DNA of 35,186 nt from Candidatus Magasanikbacteria bacterium CG_4_10_14_0_2_um_filter_33_14 (lineage in GTDB: Bacteria; Patescibacteriota; Patescibacteriia; Magasanikbacterales; UBA922), in contig PFPL01000032.1 in the NCBI GenBank assembly GCA_002793035.1, positions 1-35,186 of the forward strand. The letters run 5' to 3'. Positions 16,098 through 23,679 of this stretch are shown here, piece after piece (the first letter of the stretch is position 1; each line of letters starts with the position of its first letter). The notes under the pieces are model-generated. The model had not been told where the DNA came from. It searched no databases and saw nothing but the letters and a program-made list of their open reading frames with translations. Made by a program: the position numbers and the translations under genes.

Positions 16098-16136
16098 GTC
16101 CGCCTTGCCTATAGCACGCCTTGGGCTGTGGGCGGA
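16098..16136. repeat. GC-rich element with TCCGCC/GGCGGA ends
   Basis: In an AT-rich gap, a GC-rich stretch begins with TCCGCC (16099-16104) and ends with its complement GGCGGA (16131-16136). It resembles the other GC-rich palindromic inserts at 14540, 19561 and 27878. Just upstream, AAAATGT/ACATTTT (16045-16066) is a smaller dyad. Confidence 0.55.
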
Positions 16137-16150
16137 TTAATATTAAAAAT

Positions 16151-16801
16151 ATGTTCAATTTTTTTTCATCAGCAGAAAGACTTCGCAACAAAACTTTCAA
16201 TCATTTGGAAAAATATAGTCGTCCTACATTAGATTTCTTTTTACTTACCGCTGTTTCTTCAGCCATCATTTCTATTGGTCTTATCTTGGACAATGCTTCT
16301 GTCATCATTGGTGGTATGGTAGTAGCCCCACTTATCACACCTATCTTTGGTTTTTCACTTTATTTGATTGTCTTCAATATAAAAGGACTTTTTAGAACTT
16401 TGTGGTCAATTTTTTTAGGAATGTTACTAGCCATTGCCACAGCTTTTATCATCGGACATTTTACCAGTATTGTTTACAACGATACTTTCACCACTACCTA
16501 CGAAATTATTTCTCGTACCAAACCAGACTTACTATACTTCCTAGTTGCTTTACTTAGTGGTATGGTTGGTAGCTATGCTTACGCCCGTCAAAACTTGTCA
16601 GAAAAAATTGTTGGTATCGCAATCTCAGCCGCTATTGTTCCTCCTCTTTCTGTAGTAGGCTTATCATTAGCACAAACAAATACTACATTTACCATTTCTA
16701 GTTTAACTTTATTTTTGATAAACTTAGCAGGTATCTGTTTAGGGAGTATACTTATGTTTATCTTCCTTGGTTTCGGAAAAGAAAAAGAAAATAAATCATA
16801 A
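16151..16801 (+). CDS. DUF389 family membrane protein
   Basis: The ATG at 16151 (MFNFFSSAERL) is preferred; the frame upstream of it is read through a GC-rich repeat and has no family similarity. The 216-residue protein has several hydrophobic helices, with the DUF389 hallmarks 'LDNASVIIGGMVVAPLITPI' region, 'LVALLSGMVGSYAYAR' and 'VGIAISAAIVPPLSVVGL'. Family members are uncharacterised inner-membrane proteins of 5-6 helices, found from archaea to bacteria. It stands alone with its own terminator. No Shine-Dalgarno sequence is visible. Confidence 0.88.
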   Translation: MFNFFSSAERLRNKTFNHLEKYSRPTLDFFLLTAVSSAIISIGLILDNASVIIGGMVVAPLITPIFGFSLYLIVFNIKGLFRTLWSIFLGMLLAIATAFIIGHFTSIVYNDTFTTTYEIISRTKPDLLYFLVALLSGMVGSYAYARQNLSEKIVGIAISAAIVPPLSVVGLSLAQTNTTFTISSLTLFLINLAGICLGSILMFIFLGFGKEKENKS

Positions 16802-16838
16802 AAAATAAAAAAATACTTTCCCAATTAACCACTAAAAT

Positions 16839-16866
16839 AATTCTGCAAAACAGAATTGTTTTTTTA
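16839..16866 (+). terminator. Terminator after the DUF389 gene
   Basis: AATTCTG (16839-16845), loop CAAAA, CAGAATT (16851-16857), then GTTTTTTT. Confidence 0.85.
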
Positions 16867-17157
16867 AAAAAATATTTTTTATTATTTTTAATGTTTTTTT
16901 GTTTAAGTATTTAATATTTTTTTAAAAGTTATGCACAGTTTATTTGCAACTCTATTTCAAAAAAACCGAAAACAAATTATAATTATAATAACAAAAGGTC
17001 GAAAAGATTTTTTACAAAAAAAATTTTTAAAGAAAAGTTTTTGCGTCGATGCTTGTCATGTAAAAACTTCCGATGTACACAAAAAATATTTTGGTGTGTA
17101 CCATGGTCACGTCAAAGTGAACATCAAATAACTAACTAAACGAAGGGGGTGAAATTT
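16867..17157. other. Very AT-rich leader region of the histone-like gene
   Basis: No gene is supported here. The first half is almost only A and T. The second half contains a dyad GTACAC/GTGTAC (17075-17080 and 17096-17101) and a strong ribosome-binding site AAGGGGGTG (17143-17151) seven bases before the ATG at 17158. Such a clear Shine-Dalgarno sequence is rare in this window and suggests high expression of the next gene. Confidence 0.5.
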
Positions 17158-17406
17158 ATGCCAGCAAAAAAGAAATCACCAGCTAAACGTAAACCAGTAG
17201 CTAAGAAAAAAGTTACTGCTAAACGTAAACCAGCTGCTAAGAAAAAAGTAGCTGCTAAAAAGAAACCAGTAGCTAAGAAAAAAGTTGCTAAGAAACCAGC
17301 AAAACGTAAAGCTGTAAAAAAAGTTGCTAAGAAACCAGCAAAACGTAAAGCTGTAAAAAAAGTTGCTAAGAAACCAGCAAAACGTAAAGCTGCTAAGAAA
17401 AAATAA
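17158..17406 (+). CDS. Lys/Ala/Pro-rich histone H1-like DNA-binding protein
   Basis: The ATG at 17158 is chosen over the upstream GTG at 17149 because a strong Shine-Dalgarno sequence ends seven bases before it. The 82-residue product consists of Lys, Ala, Arg, Pro and Val in short repeats; 'KKVAKKPAKRKA' recurs three times at the C-terminal end and related 'KRKPVAKKKV' units precede it. This composition matches histone H1 C-terminal-like nucleoid proteins (Hc1/AlgP-type tails), which bind DNA through charge. The repeats are nearly identical at DNA level (17277-17400), so copy number could vary. It is monocistronic with its own terminator. Confidence 0.85.
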   Translation: MPAKKKSPAKRKPVAKKKVTAKRKPAAKKKVAAKKKPVAKKKVAKKPAKRKAVKKVAKKPAKRKAVKKVAKKPAKRKAAKKK

Positions 17407-17423
17407 TATTTTTCTTACACAAA

Positions 17424-17453
17424 AAAATACTCTCGTAAGGGAGTATTTTTTTA
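17424..17453. terminator. Terminator between the histone-like gene and endonuclease Q
   Basis: AAAATACTCTC (17424-17434) pairs with GGGAGTATTTT (17439-17449) around GTAA, with T/A-runs on both sides. It can serve both converging genes. Confidence 0.85.
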
Positions 17454-17472
17454 TTCAAAAAATTTATTAGTT

Positions 17473-18708
17473 TTATTTATCCTGAAAAAACTTTACTTCA
17501 CCAAACACACCATCATAGCCTGGCTTCACAAATATATTTCCACTTCGCACTCGCTCAATAGCACCTGCGAGATCTTTGCCAACCACATCAGAGATTTTTA
17601 ATAAATCAGCTTCGAGCAAAATAAAAAACTCGTTGGGAAAATTCTGTATCAACTTTTCATAAACTTCACTTACTCTCTTGGTATTTACTCCACAACTATA
17701 TGTACCTGCAATGACTTCGACGAGTGGGACAATACTTTTGTAAGGGATTTGTTTCTTTCCTGCCACCTTGGCTTCTGCCAAAGTCCTATCAGCAAGTTCA
17801 AATACTCTATTCTCTACTCCAATAATTAATTTCTTACCACACTTCGGACAAAGTCCTTTGAGTTTTTTTGTTTCTTCTGGTGCGCAAGAAAAATTACAAG
17901 ACATATGCCCGTCGTAATGATACTTTCCTTCTTCTGGGAAAAATTCTAGAGTATGCAAAAACTTTTTTCGATCTTTTTCGTCAATTATTCTTTTTATTTC
18001 AGTGTAAGTAATATCTTTTTCTGAATTGAAATCAAAAACATTCGCCTCCCTACCAAGTTTTGGCAAGCTATGCGCATCAGAATTCGATATGAGCGTGATA
18101 TTATCCAAACTTGATACTCGCCAGTTCATGATAGGATCACTTGATAAACCCGTCTCCACGGCCCGTACATAAGGTGTCAGTTCTTCGAACGCATCTTCCA
18201 ATTTTTCATAACCACCTTTACTACCAAAAATTCCAAACCATGGTGTCCAAGCATGTGCAGGTATCATCATCATGCGTTCATCAATCTCCAGCATCAGCTC
18301 CAAAATTTGTTTGGAAGTAATCCCAAGTATTGGTCGACCATCTGACCTTAGATTGAACCCTTTTTTTGTTAATGTGTTATTGAATTTTTCAGCAACTTCT
18401 AGACTTGGCGCAAAAATAAGCAAATGAATTCTTCTGGTTTTGTCTTTGTGTTTTTTTATAGAAGCGACTTCAGTCCCAATTATAAATTTTGTCTTGCTAC
18501 TTCCATCTTTTAGTTTATAAATCCCTTCCGTATCTTCGACCAAACTATCTTTCATATGGACAAACCATTTTGGGTGCGTAAAATCCGAAGTAGAAATTAT
18601 ATCTATTCCTCTTGTTTCACAAGTTTGTGCAATTGATTGTAAATCCAAACTCTTGGAGCAAGCACGAGAGTATTTTGAATGGATGTGTAAATCAAGTATT
18701 TGACGCAT
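17473..18708 (-). CDS. Endonuclease Q-like PHP-domain DNA repair nuclease
   Basis: EndoQ enzymes cut DNA 5' of deaminated bases (uracil, hypoxanthine) and abasic sites. The PHP metal site is readable: DLHIHSKYS with H8 and H10, 'STSDFTHP' with D42, E80 in 'GTEVAS', H95, H152 in 'PAHAWTPWFG', and D211/H213 in 'SNSDAHS'. After the PHP part there is a four-Cys zinc site (C271, C275, C287, C290, ending 'LCPKCGKKL') and a C-terminal helical region with helix-hairpin-helix character, the same order as in archaeal EndoQ. The length (411 aa) agrees with the family. It lies between the histone-like gene and the citryl-CoA lyase gene, with repeat arrays upstream. Confidence 0.87.
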   Translation of the reverse strand: MRQILDLHIHSKYSRACSKSLDLQSIAQTCETRGIDIISTSDFTHPKWFVHMKDSLVEDTEGIYKLKDGSSKTKFIIGTEVASIKKHKDKTRRIHLLIFAPSLEVAEKFNNTLTKKGFNLRSDGRPILGITSKQILELMLEIDERMMMIPAHAWTPWFGIFGSKGGYEKLEDAFEELTPYVRAVETGLSSDPIMNWRVSSLDNITLISNSDAHSLPKLGREANVFDFNSEKDITYTEIKRIIDEKDRKKFLHTLEFFPEEGKYHYDGHMSCNFSCAPEETKKLKGLCPKCGKKLIIGVENRVFELADRTLAEAKVAGKKQIPYKSIVPLVEVIAGTYSCGVNTKRVSEVYEKLIQNFPNEFFILLEADLLKISDVVGKDLAGAIERVRSGNIFVKPGYDGVFGEVKFFQDK

Positions 18709-18745
18709 AGTTACAAAAATACACTAAATTAAATAATTTAAAAAT

Positions 18746-18820
18746 ATGGTTAAATTGTCAAATTGTTAAATTGCTATATTAAAACAAAAAACAATTTAAC
18801 CATTTAGCCATTTAACAATT
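18746..18820. repeat. Two inverted arrays of 8-bp tandem repeats
   Basis: On the plus strand TTAAATTG, TCAAATTG, TTAAATTG run head to tail (18750-18773). CAATTTAA, CCATTTAG, CCATTTAA (18792-18815) form a similar array in the opposite orientation. Arms 18746-18757/18792-18803 (12 bp) and 18761-18771/18810-18820 (11 bp) are perfect complements in interleaved order. Confidence 0.75.
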
Positions 18821-18822
18821 AT

Positions 18823-19545
18823 TTAAAGATATTCCACTTCACTATCATCTAATCTTCTAATCCCTACATCATTTTCCACTTCTTCCAAAATCTGAGCCGC
18901 CAGTCCAGGCACACGAGCAATGATAAATATTCCATTTCCAATATTACTTTTCAAACCCATATCACAAAGTATAGCAGCGATAGCTCCGTCAGCATTGAGT
19001 GGTAATTTCTTAGATGATATTTCGTTTATATTTTTTTCTACTGCCAAAGCCATTTCACAATGTTGTCCAAAAATATTATTTTCTTTGGCTAGTTCAAACA
19101 ATTTTACAGAGCGTGGATCAGCATCACTAAAAAACTTATGTCCGTAACCCAAAACATACTGTTTCTTTTCTTTCATATCTTTCAATAATCCTGGCAAATC
19201 TTTTTCTTCTGCATGATTGTAAAAAAATTCCATTGCTTGTGAAATCACTACACCATGTCTTTCACCAAGACCAAGCAATCCAGCCGCTACTGAAGCATGC
19301 AAAGGATTCTTAGCAGAAGCTGAGATGCGAGCGTTCATAGCAGAAGCCGTGGCTGGACCATGATCAATCACAGAACTAAGAATAGCCTCAAACATTTTGC
19401 TTTGTTTTTCGTCTGGCTTATGCCCTGTCAGCAAGAAAAAAATATTTTGCGCAAAAGTATTTTCTGTCATTAATTTTTCTAATTTTTCACCACGAATTGT
19501 TTCTTCTCCTTTTTCTACTTTGGTTAGTTTTGTTTGAAATTTCAT
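18823..19545 (-). CDS. ccl: Citryl-CoA lyase / short citrate synthase-like protein
   Basis: The 240-residue protein matches the C-terminal citryl-CoA lyase part of ATP-citrate lyase and not a full citrate synthase (about 370-430 aa). It has DHGPA at 61-65, GERHG at 94-98, 'VLGYGHKFFSDADPRS' with the His at 136, 'LNADGAIAAILCDMG' around 183-197, and an RRLDD near the C-terminus. It would split citryl-CoA into acetyl-CoA and oxaloacetate, or run in reverse. It is the last gene of a minus-strand set with citryl-CoA synthetase-like subunits, 146 bases after the alpha subunit; that gap holds a GC-rich palindromic element. Short citrate synthase-like proteins of other function cannot be excluded from sequence alone. 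Confidence 0.82.
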   Translation of the reverse strand: MKFQTKLTKVEKGEETIRGEKLEKLMTENTFAQNIFFLLTGHKPDEKQSKMFEAILSSVIDHGPATASAMNARISASAKNPLHASVAAGLLGLGERHGVVISQAMEFFYNHAEEKDLPGLLKDMKEKKQYVLGYGHKFFSDADPRSVKLFELAKENNIFGQHCEMALAVEKNINEISSKKLPLNADGAIAAILCDMGLKSNIGNGIFIIARVPGLAAQILEEVENDVGIRRLDDSEVEYL

Positions 19546-19560
19546 ATGTTTTTTAATTAA

Positions 19561-19620
19561 TCCCGAACCGCTGAAAGACGGTTAGGCCTGCCTGCCGGCA
19601 GGGATCTGTAGATCCTGAAC
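19561..19620. repeat. GC-rich palindromic element between alpha subunit and lyase genes
   Basis: Three dyads stand in a row: AACCG/CGGTT (19566-19583), the 12-base palindrome CCTGCCGGCAGG (19591-19602), and GGATCT-GT-AGATCC (19602-19615). Base composition is sharply richer in G and C than the surroundings. It may be a mobile or regulatory repeat inserted in the operon. Confidence 0.65.
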
Positions 19621-19691
19621 ATGCTAATTAAATTATAATTTTGTTGAAGTGTTATAAATGTTATATCACTTCTTTTGTTGTAATTGTTTTT

Positions 19692-20588
19692 TTAAGAATA
19701 GGGCTTAATTAATTCTACCAAATCTTCATATCTGTCGGCAATCATCACACCAACTTCTGACAAAGCTTGAGATTTTTCAACAGCACCCTTGCCACGCTCG
19801 ACAATCGCTCCAGCATGACCGATATTCATACCTTCTGGCAAAGTACTCGCAAACTTACCACCGATATAAATCGCGAGAGGTTTTGTATATTCCTTATTTT
19901 TTATCAAATCAACTATTTCAAATTCATAACTTCCACCATGTTCACCAAAAATTATCACCGCTTTGGTCTGTTCGTCTTTCTCAAATAGTTTTAGTAAATC
20001 CGCATAAGTCGTACCCATAAGTAAATCACCACCAACATGCACGGCTGTACTTTGTCCCAGTCCAGCTTTCCTCACTTGCCAAGAAACTTCGTTGGTCATA
20101 CCACCCGAGCGAGAAATAATTCCAATACTACCTGGTGTAAATATTTCATCAGCCTGAGCTTTTGGTCCACCAACCACACCAATACGCCCAATACCTGGAG
20201 AAATATATCCGAGTGAACTTGGTCCAATAATCTGAATATTTTTCTCTCGTGCAGAGGCCAGACAATAAGCTGTGTCGCGAATTGGTACACGCTCAATGAT
20301 TGTATTGATTTGTGGGATACCAGCATCAATATCTTCAAGTATAGCTGCTTTGGCAGCAAACGGTGGCACGTAAATTGCTGTTGTTGTAATATCTGGAAAT
20401 TGTTCAACGGCTTCAGCTACCGTATTGAAAACTGGTTTACCAAGCACCTCTTCCCCACCTTTGCCAGGACGCACACCACCGACGACATTGGTGCCATAAT
20501 CCAGCATCGCTTTGGCCGCTTTTTCTCCTTCGTTGCCAGTGATACCTTGGACAAGGACTTTTGTTTGTTTGTTAATTAGAATTGGCAT
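19692..20588 (-). CDS. ccsB: Citryl-CoA/succinyl-CoA synthetase alpha-type subunit
   Basis: A 298-residue CoA-binding and ligase subunit. It has the Rossmann start 'VLVQGITGNEGEKAAKAM' (12-28), 'GGVRPGKGG', the CoA-contacting 'AIYVPP', and the phosphorylated His at 258 in GHAGAI. Key diagnostic residues are SRSGGMTNE at 159-167, where succinyl-CoA synthetases have SRSGTLTYE and ATP-citrate lyases SRSGGMSNE, and GEHGGSYEFE at 215-224, close to the lyase GEIGGTEEY. Together with the beta gene and a citryl-CoA lyase this favours citrate as substrate. A conventional succinyl-CoA synthetase remains the alternative. The gene starts 7 bases after a small membrane-protein gene. Confidence 0.85.
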   Translation of the reverse strand: MPILINKQTKVLVQGITGNEGEKAAKAMLDYGTNVVGGVRPGKGGEEVLGKPVFNTVAEAVEQFPDITTTAIYVPPFAAKAAILEDIDAGIPQINTIIERVPIRDTAYCLASAREKNIQIIGPSSLGYISPGIGRIGVVGGPKAQADEIFTPGSIGIISRSGGMTNEVSWQVRKAGLGQSTAVHVGGDLLMGTTYADLLKLFEKDEQTKAVIIFGEHGGSYEFEIVDLIKNKEYTKPLAIYIGGKFASTLPEGMNIGHAGAIVERGKGAVEKSQALSEVGVMIADRYEDLVELIKPYS

Positions 20589-20595
20589 AATTACT

Positions 20596-21117
20596 TTATT
20601 TGATACTAAAATTTAATACAAAATTTTCAGAAGATCCATAAACACAAATTTCTTTAAAATTAAACTGCCCTTCACCTGATAGTTTTGCCTTATATAATAC
20701 ATGGCTATAAAATCCAGAAAAATACGGATTTTCTTGACGTAATACTATATTATTTTCTTTTTGTTTTTTATTGTCTATATCATTAATTATTCTTACAACT
20801 TTACCAGTATCCTCTATATAATCATTATCATAAGTAAGCTTAGTATAATAACAAGAAAGGAACCCTGTTTTTTGCCGATCTAAAATTTTTTTTATAGCTA
20901 TACTTTTGTATTTTGCTCCTATGGATGATAGATAAAAATAATCTCCCACTTTCAAATCACAAACTTGTTCAGAAAAAGGATCACAAACTTTATAAGTTAT
21001 ACTTTTTTTTGGGAAAAAATATTGAAAAAAATAAACAGGAAAACCAACAAAAAATTCTGTGATAGACAAAAAAACAAAAACTATAACTAAAATTTTTAAA
21101 TATTTCTTATAATTCAT
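20596..21117 (-). CDS. Hypothetical membrane-anchored protein inside the citryl-CoA operon
   Basis: I do not recognise the family. The 173-residue product has an N-terminal hydrophobic segment (about residues 8-35, 'ILVIVFVFLSITEFF' then Phe/Tyr-rich) followed by an extracytoplasmic-looking domain with several Cys: 'YKVCDPFSEQVCDL', 'FLSCYY', 'FKEICVYG'. The alternating hydrophobic pattern suggests beta structure. It lies 5 bases after the beta subunit and 7 before the alpha subunit, so it must be co-transcribed with them, yet it has no evident metabolic role. It is AT-rich like its neighbours. Insertion of an unrelated gene between the subunits is one explanation. Confidence 0.7.
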   Translation of the reverse strand: MNYKKYLKILVIVFVFLSITEFFVGFPVYFFQYFFPKKSITYKVCDPFSEQVCDLKVGDYFYLSSIGAKYKSIAIKKILDRQKTGFLSCYYTKLTYDNDYIEDTGKVVRIINDIDNKKQKENNIVLRQENPYFSGFYSHVLYKAKLSGEGQFNFKEICVYGSSENFVLNFSIK

Positions 21118-21122
21118 ATTAT

Positions 21123-22343
21123 TTATATATTAATCATATCAGCCAAAACTTGAGCAGTATCACTCATACTTGTTTCTTTACCAAAAATTTTTATATTCAA
21201 ATTATTTCTCTTAGCACAATCTTCCAACAGTTTCATTCCATCTTTGTCATGAGGTCCAGCACGACGTACGACAATTGGATAAGTCGGTTTGATTTCGTCG
21301 AGTGCATCTACAATGCCTTTGAAAGTTTCTTCCACATTGGTAAAGTTGGCGACAACACCACACATCCACAACCCTTTGATACCCGGTTTAGACAAAACAA
21401 TTTTAGTAAGTGCATATACTTTTTCACGAGGAGGATTGCCAGAGTATTCAGTATAATTGGCCGGTTCTAATCCGACTTTTTTGAGAGCGTCCATGTTAGC
21501 AATACTAGCTCCACCACCATTCAAGATAAGCGCAATATCACCTTCTAATTCAATATACTTGCCGGCCGTACCTTGATAATATTTTTCACCTTTATCAATC
21601 TCTTGCACAGCAATTTCGCGCTCAGTCGCCGGACGACAAAGCATCGTGCGAGATTCAAACAAATCCCAATCAGTGATAGTACCAGAATCTAGTCCTTTTT
21701 CTTTGGCGCGTTCTTGAGCCTCTTTATTGTGACGATAAAAAGCATCGTCGTCTAGTGCCACTTTGGCATCCAGCGCCATTATTTCACCAGAAGTTGTTTT
21801 GACAAGTGGATTTATTTCTACCAGACGAGTGTCTTCTGAGAGAAAACAATTCCACAGACTCTTGGCCGTTTCCAAAAATTCTGCAGGTAATTCTAGATTC
21901 CCTGCTAATTCTTTTTCTCTAATATCCAAAAGTTTTTTATAAATTTTGTCTTCAGCCACATCTTCAATATCCATACCACCTTCCGAGCTAAAAACTAATA
22001 CAGGTTGTTTCTTGTTTGTATCGTAAGTGATAGATAAATAATTTTCTGATTCGATATTTATTTTTTCAGTTAGCAAAATAGAAGCTACATATTGCCCACA
22101 AATAGACATATTGAAAATCTCATCAACTGCTTTTTCTACTTCTTCTAAATTACTACAAAATTTAATACCATTATTTTTACCACGTTTGCCAGAGAGTACT
22201 TGAGCTTTAACGACAACTTCTTCTAATCCCAACTTTCTGTAAGCATCAGCAATATTATCGCCACGTCTGACGACTTCTCCCACAGGAATTATGATACCAT
22301 GTTTTTCTAGCAATTCTCTACCTTCAAATTCGTATAGATTCAT
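21123..22343 (-). CDS. ccsA: ATP-grasp citryl-CoA synthetase-like beta subunit (ATP-citrate lyase N-terminal homologue)
   Basis: The 406-residue protein has an ATP-grasp half ('VVVKAQVLSGKRGKNNGI' at 43-60, EINPL at 176-180) and a CoA-ligase half. The second half carries ATP-citrate-lyase features, not those of SucC: GGGAS at 276-280, ANYTEYSGNPP at 295-305, ANFTNVEETFKGIV at 332-345, VRRAGP at 359-364 and FGKETSM at 387-393. SucC has GGGAT and GGIVRCD-type sequences in these places. It would activate citrate to citryl-CoA with ATP together with the alpha subunit. It lies 11 bases after a GNAT gene and opens the citryl-CoA block. Confidence 0.87.
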   Translation of the reverse strand: MNLYEFEGRELLEKHGIIIPVGEVVRRGDNIADAYRKLGLEEVVVKAQVLSGKRGKNNGIKFCSNLEEVEKAVDEIFNMSICGQYVASILLTEKINIESENYLSITYDTNKKQPVLVFSSEGGMDIEDVAEDKIYKKLLDIREKELAGNLELPAEFLETAKSLWNCFLSEDTRLVEINPLVKTTSGEIMALDAKVALDDDAFYRHNKEAQERAKEKGLDSGTITDWDLFESRTMLCRPATEREIAVQEIDKGEKYYQGTAGKYIELEGDIALILNGGGASIANMDALKKVGLEPANYTEYSGNPPREKVYALTKIVLSKPGIKGLWMCGVVANFTNVEETFKGIVDALDEIKPTYPIVVRRAGPHDKDGMKLLEDCAKRNNLNIKIFGKETSMSDTAQVLADMINI

Positions 22344-22354
22344 AAATCAAATTA

Positions 22355-22690
22355 TTAAAAAAAATTTATTCTAAATTCAAGACCATGTTCTTCAAAACCA
22401 TTTTTTTTATACCAGCCATGTACTACTTCTCGTTCTTTACGACTTGTGGCCAAAAATTTGTAACAACCAGCTTCTTTTGCACCTGCTATTGTCTTTTTCA
22501 ACAACTCAGTACCCAAACCTTGTCCACGATAATCCTCATCAACATATAAATCTTCCAAAAGTCCATAAGGATCATCATGCAAATCATTTTTTATAATATA
22601 AATATAAGCACGTGCTACTTCCTTACCCTCTTTTTCTACAAAATACTTTAAAGCTTGGACATTATTAATTTCTTTTTTTTGTATTTCCAT
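22355..22690 (-). CDS. GNAT family N-acetyltransferase
   Basis: A 111-residue minimal GNAT fold. The acetyl-CoA-binding motif A is clear: 'LYVDEDYRGQGLGTELLKK', followed by 'FLATSRKEREVVHGWYKKNGFEEHG', the typical C-terminal strand-helix. The acceptor substrate cannot be inferred. It sits 4 bases after yvcK and 11 bases before the citryl-CoA synthetase beta gene, so it belongs to the same transcript. Confidence 0.85.
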   Translation of the reverse strand: MEIQKKEINNVQALKYFVEKEGKEVARAYIYIIKNDLHDDPYGLLEDLYVDEDYRGQGLGTELLKKTIAGAKEAGCYKFLATSRKEREVVHGWYKKNGFEEHGLEFRINFF

Positions 22691-22694
22691 AACT

Positions 22695-23660
22695 TTATTT
22701 TAAACCCATAATTTTTCCAAATGGTTCTACCAATTTATCAGGTGCTAGACCACCTCCAGCCTTTTCAAAATCAACTTCCCAAATTTCATTATCTAATAAA
22801 TTTTCTTTATCACAAGGAACAAGTTCCCAACCACGTATTTTATATTTCTTTTTTTCATCTTGATTCAACTTATGATTATCATAAATTACCAAATCAATTT
22901 TTCTACCCAAATAACTTTCCAAAGCTAAAACGGCTTCACTAAAAGTCTTAGGTCCAGTCTCTCCATCTAAATGGCGAATATTACCAAAAATATAAATTAT
23001 TTTTGCTTTTGATTTTTCTATAGTTTCTTTGAATCCTTTTGGCAATGTAGTCGCAATTATACTAGTGTAGAGATCCCCAGGTCCTAAAAAAATATAATCA
23101 GCCTTTTCCAAAGCTTGTTTAGTTTCCACATAAATTTCTGGAGACTCTTTTGAGTTTTCTTTTTCAGACCAGACTTTTTTTATTTTCAAATCTCTGTCGT
23201 AATTTGGTTCATCTATCTCATTTTCACCAAATATGATATCTCCATTTTCTAGCTCTGCTACAAGATTGTTTATTTCCAAAGTATTGGGATAGACATGTGC
23301 CATAGATTCTACAGACTGTTCAAATGCACGTAGGGCTGACATAAAATCACCATATTGAGAAGTCAAAGTCAAAAATAAATTACCAAGATTATGCCCCTCT
23401 AATTTTTCTAAATTATTGAATCTGTTTTTATAAAAAATCTTTTTGAGCAGTAAATAATCATAGGGTGAAAGTGATAACACAGCACGCATAATGTCTCCTG
23501 GAGGCAATACACCAAATTCTTTTCGCAACCGACCACTAGATCCTCCAGAATCACTCATACCAACAACAACAGACAAATTTATCTGAGAAATAAATTTTTT
23601 CAAAGCATTGACTGTAATAGCTGTACCATTTCCTCCACCAATTGTAACAACATTTTTCAT
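22695..23660 (-). CDS. yvcK: YvcK/CofD-like gluconeogenesis factor
   Basis: The 321-residue protein begins 'VVTIGGGNGT' and continues with 'GMSDSGGSSGRLRKEFGVLPPGD', 'GHNLGNLFL', 'FLGPGDLYTSI' and 'IYIFGNI', all typical of the YvcK/UPF0052 family. In Bacillus, YvcK binds UDP-GlcNAc and is needed for growth on gluconeogenic carbon and for normal cell-wall synthesis; it lacks proven enzyme activity. Its position between glmS (UDP-GlcNAc pathway) and citryl-CoA genes fits a link between wall precursors and central carbon. A candidate promoter lies upstream, with its -35 inside a tandem repeat. Confidence 0.92.
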   Translation of the reverse strand: MKNVVTIGGGNGTAITVNALKKFISQINLSVVVGMSDSGGSSGRLRKEFGVLPPGDIMRAVLSLSPYDYLLLKKIFYKNRFNNLEKLEGHNLGNLFLTLTSQYGDFMSALRAFEQSVESMAHVYPNTLEINNLVAELENGDIIFGENEIDEPNYDRDLKIKKVWSEKENSKESPEIYVETKQALEKADYIFLGPGDLYTSIIATTLPKGFKETIEKSKAKIIYIFGNIRHLDGETGPKTFSEAVLALESYLGRKIDLVIYDNHKLNQDEKKKYKIRGWELVPCDKENLLDNEIWEVDFEKAGGGLAPDKLVEPFGKIMGLK

Positions 23661-23679
23661 AAAACACTGATTTAAAATG

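Noticed and set aside
16050-16232. 60-residue frame overlapping the DUF389 start
   Set aside because: It runs through a GC-rich repeat and overlaps a clear membrane protein gene in another frame.
16931-17131. 66-residue frame before the histone-like gene
   Set aside because: Its first half is low-complexity AT sequence, it has no ribosome-binding site and resembles nothing known; the region is better read as a leader.
18746-18820. Replication origin iterons
   Set aside because: Tandem 8-bp units are suggestive, but no dnaA, DnaA boxes or replication genes are nearby.
21123-22343. Plain succinyl-CoA synthetase beta subunit (sucC)
   Set aside because: The C-terminal half matches ATP-citrate lyase motifs (ANFTNV, EYSGNPP, VRRAGP) better than SucC; kept only as an alternative.
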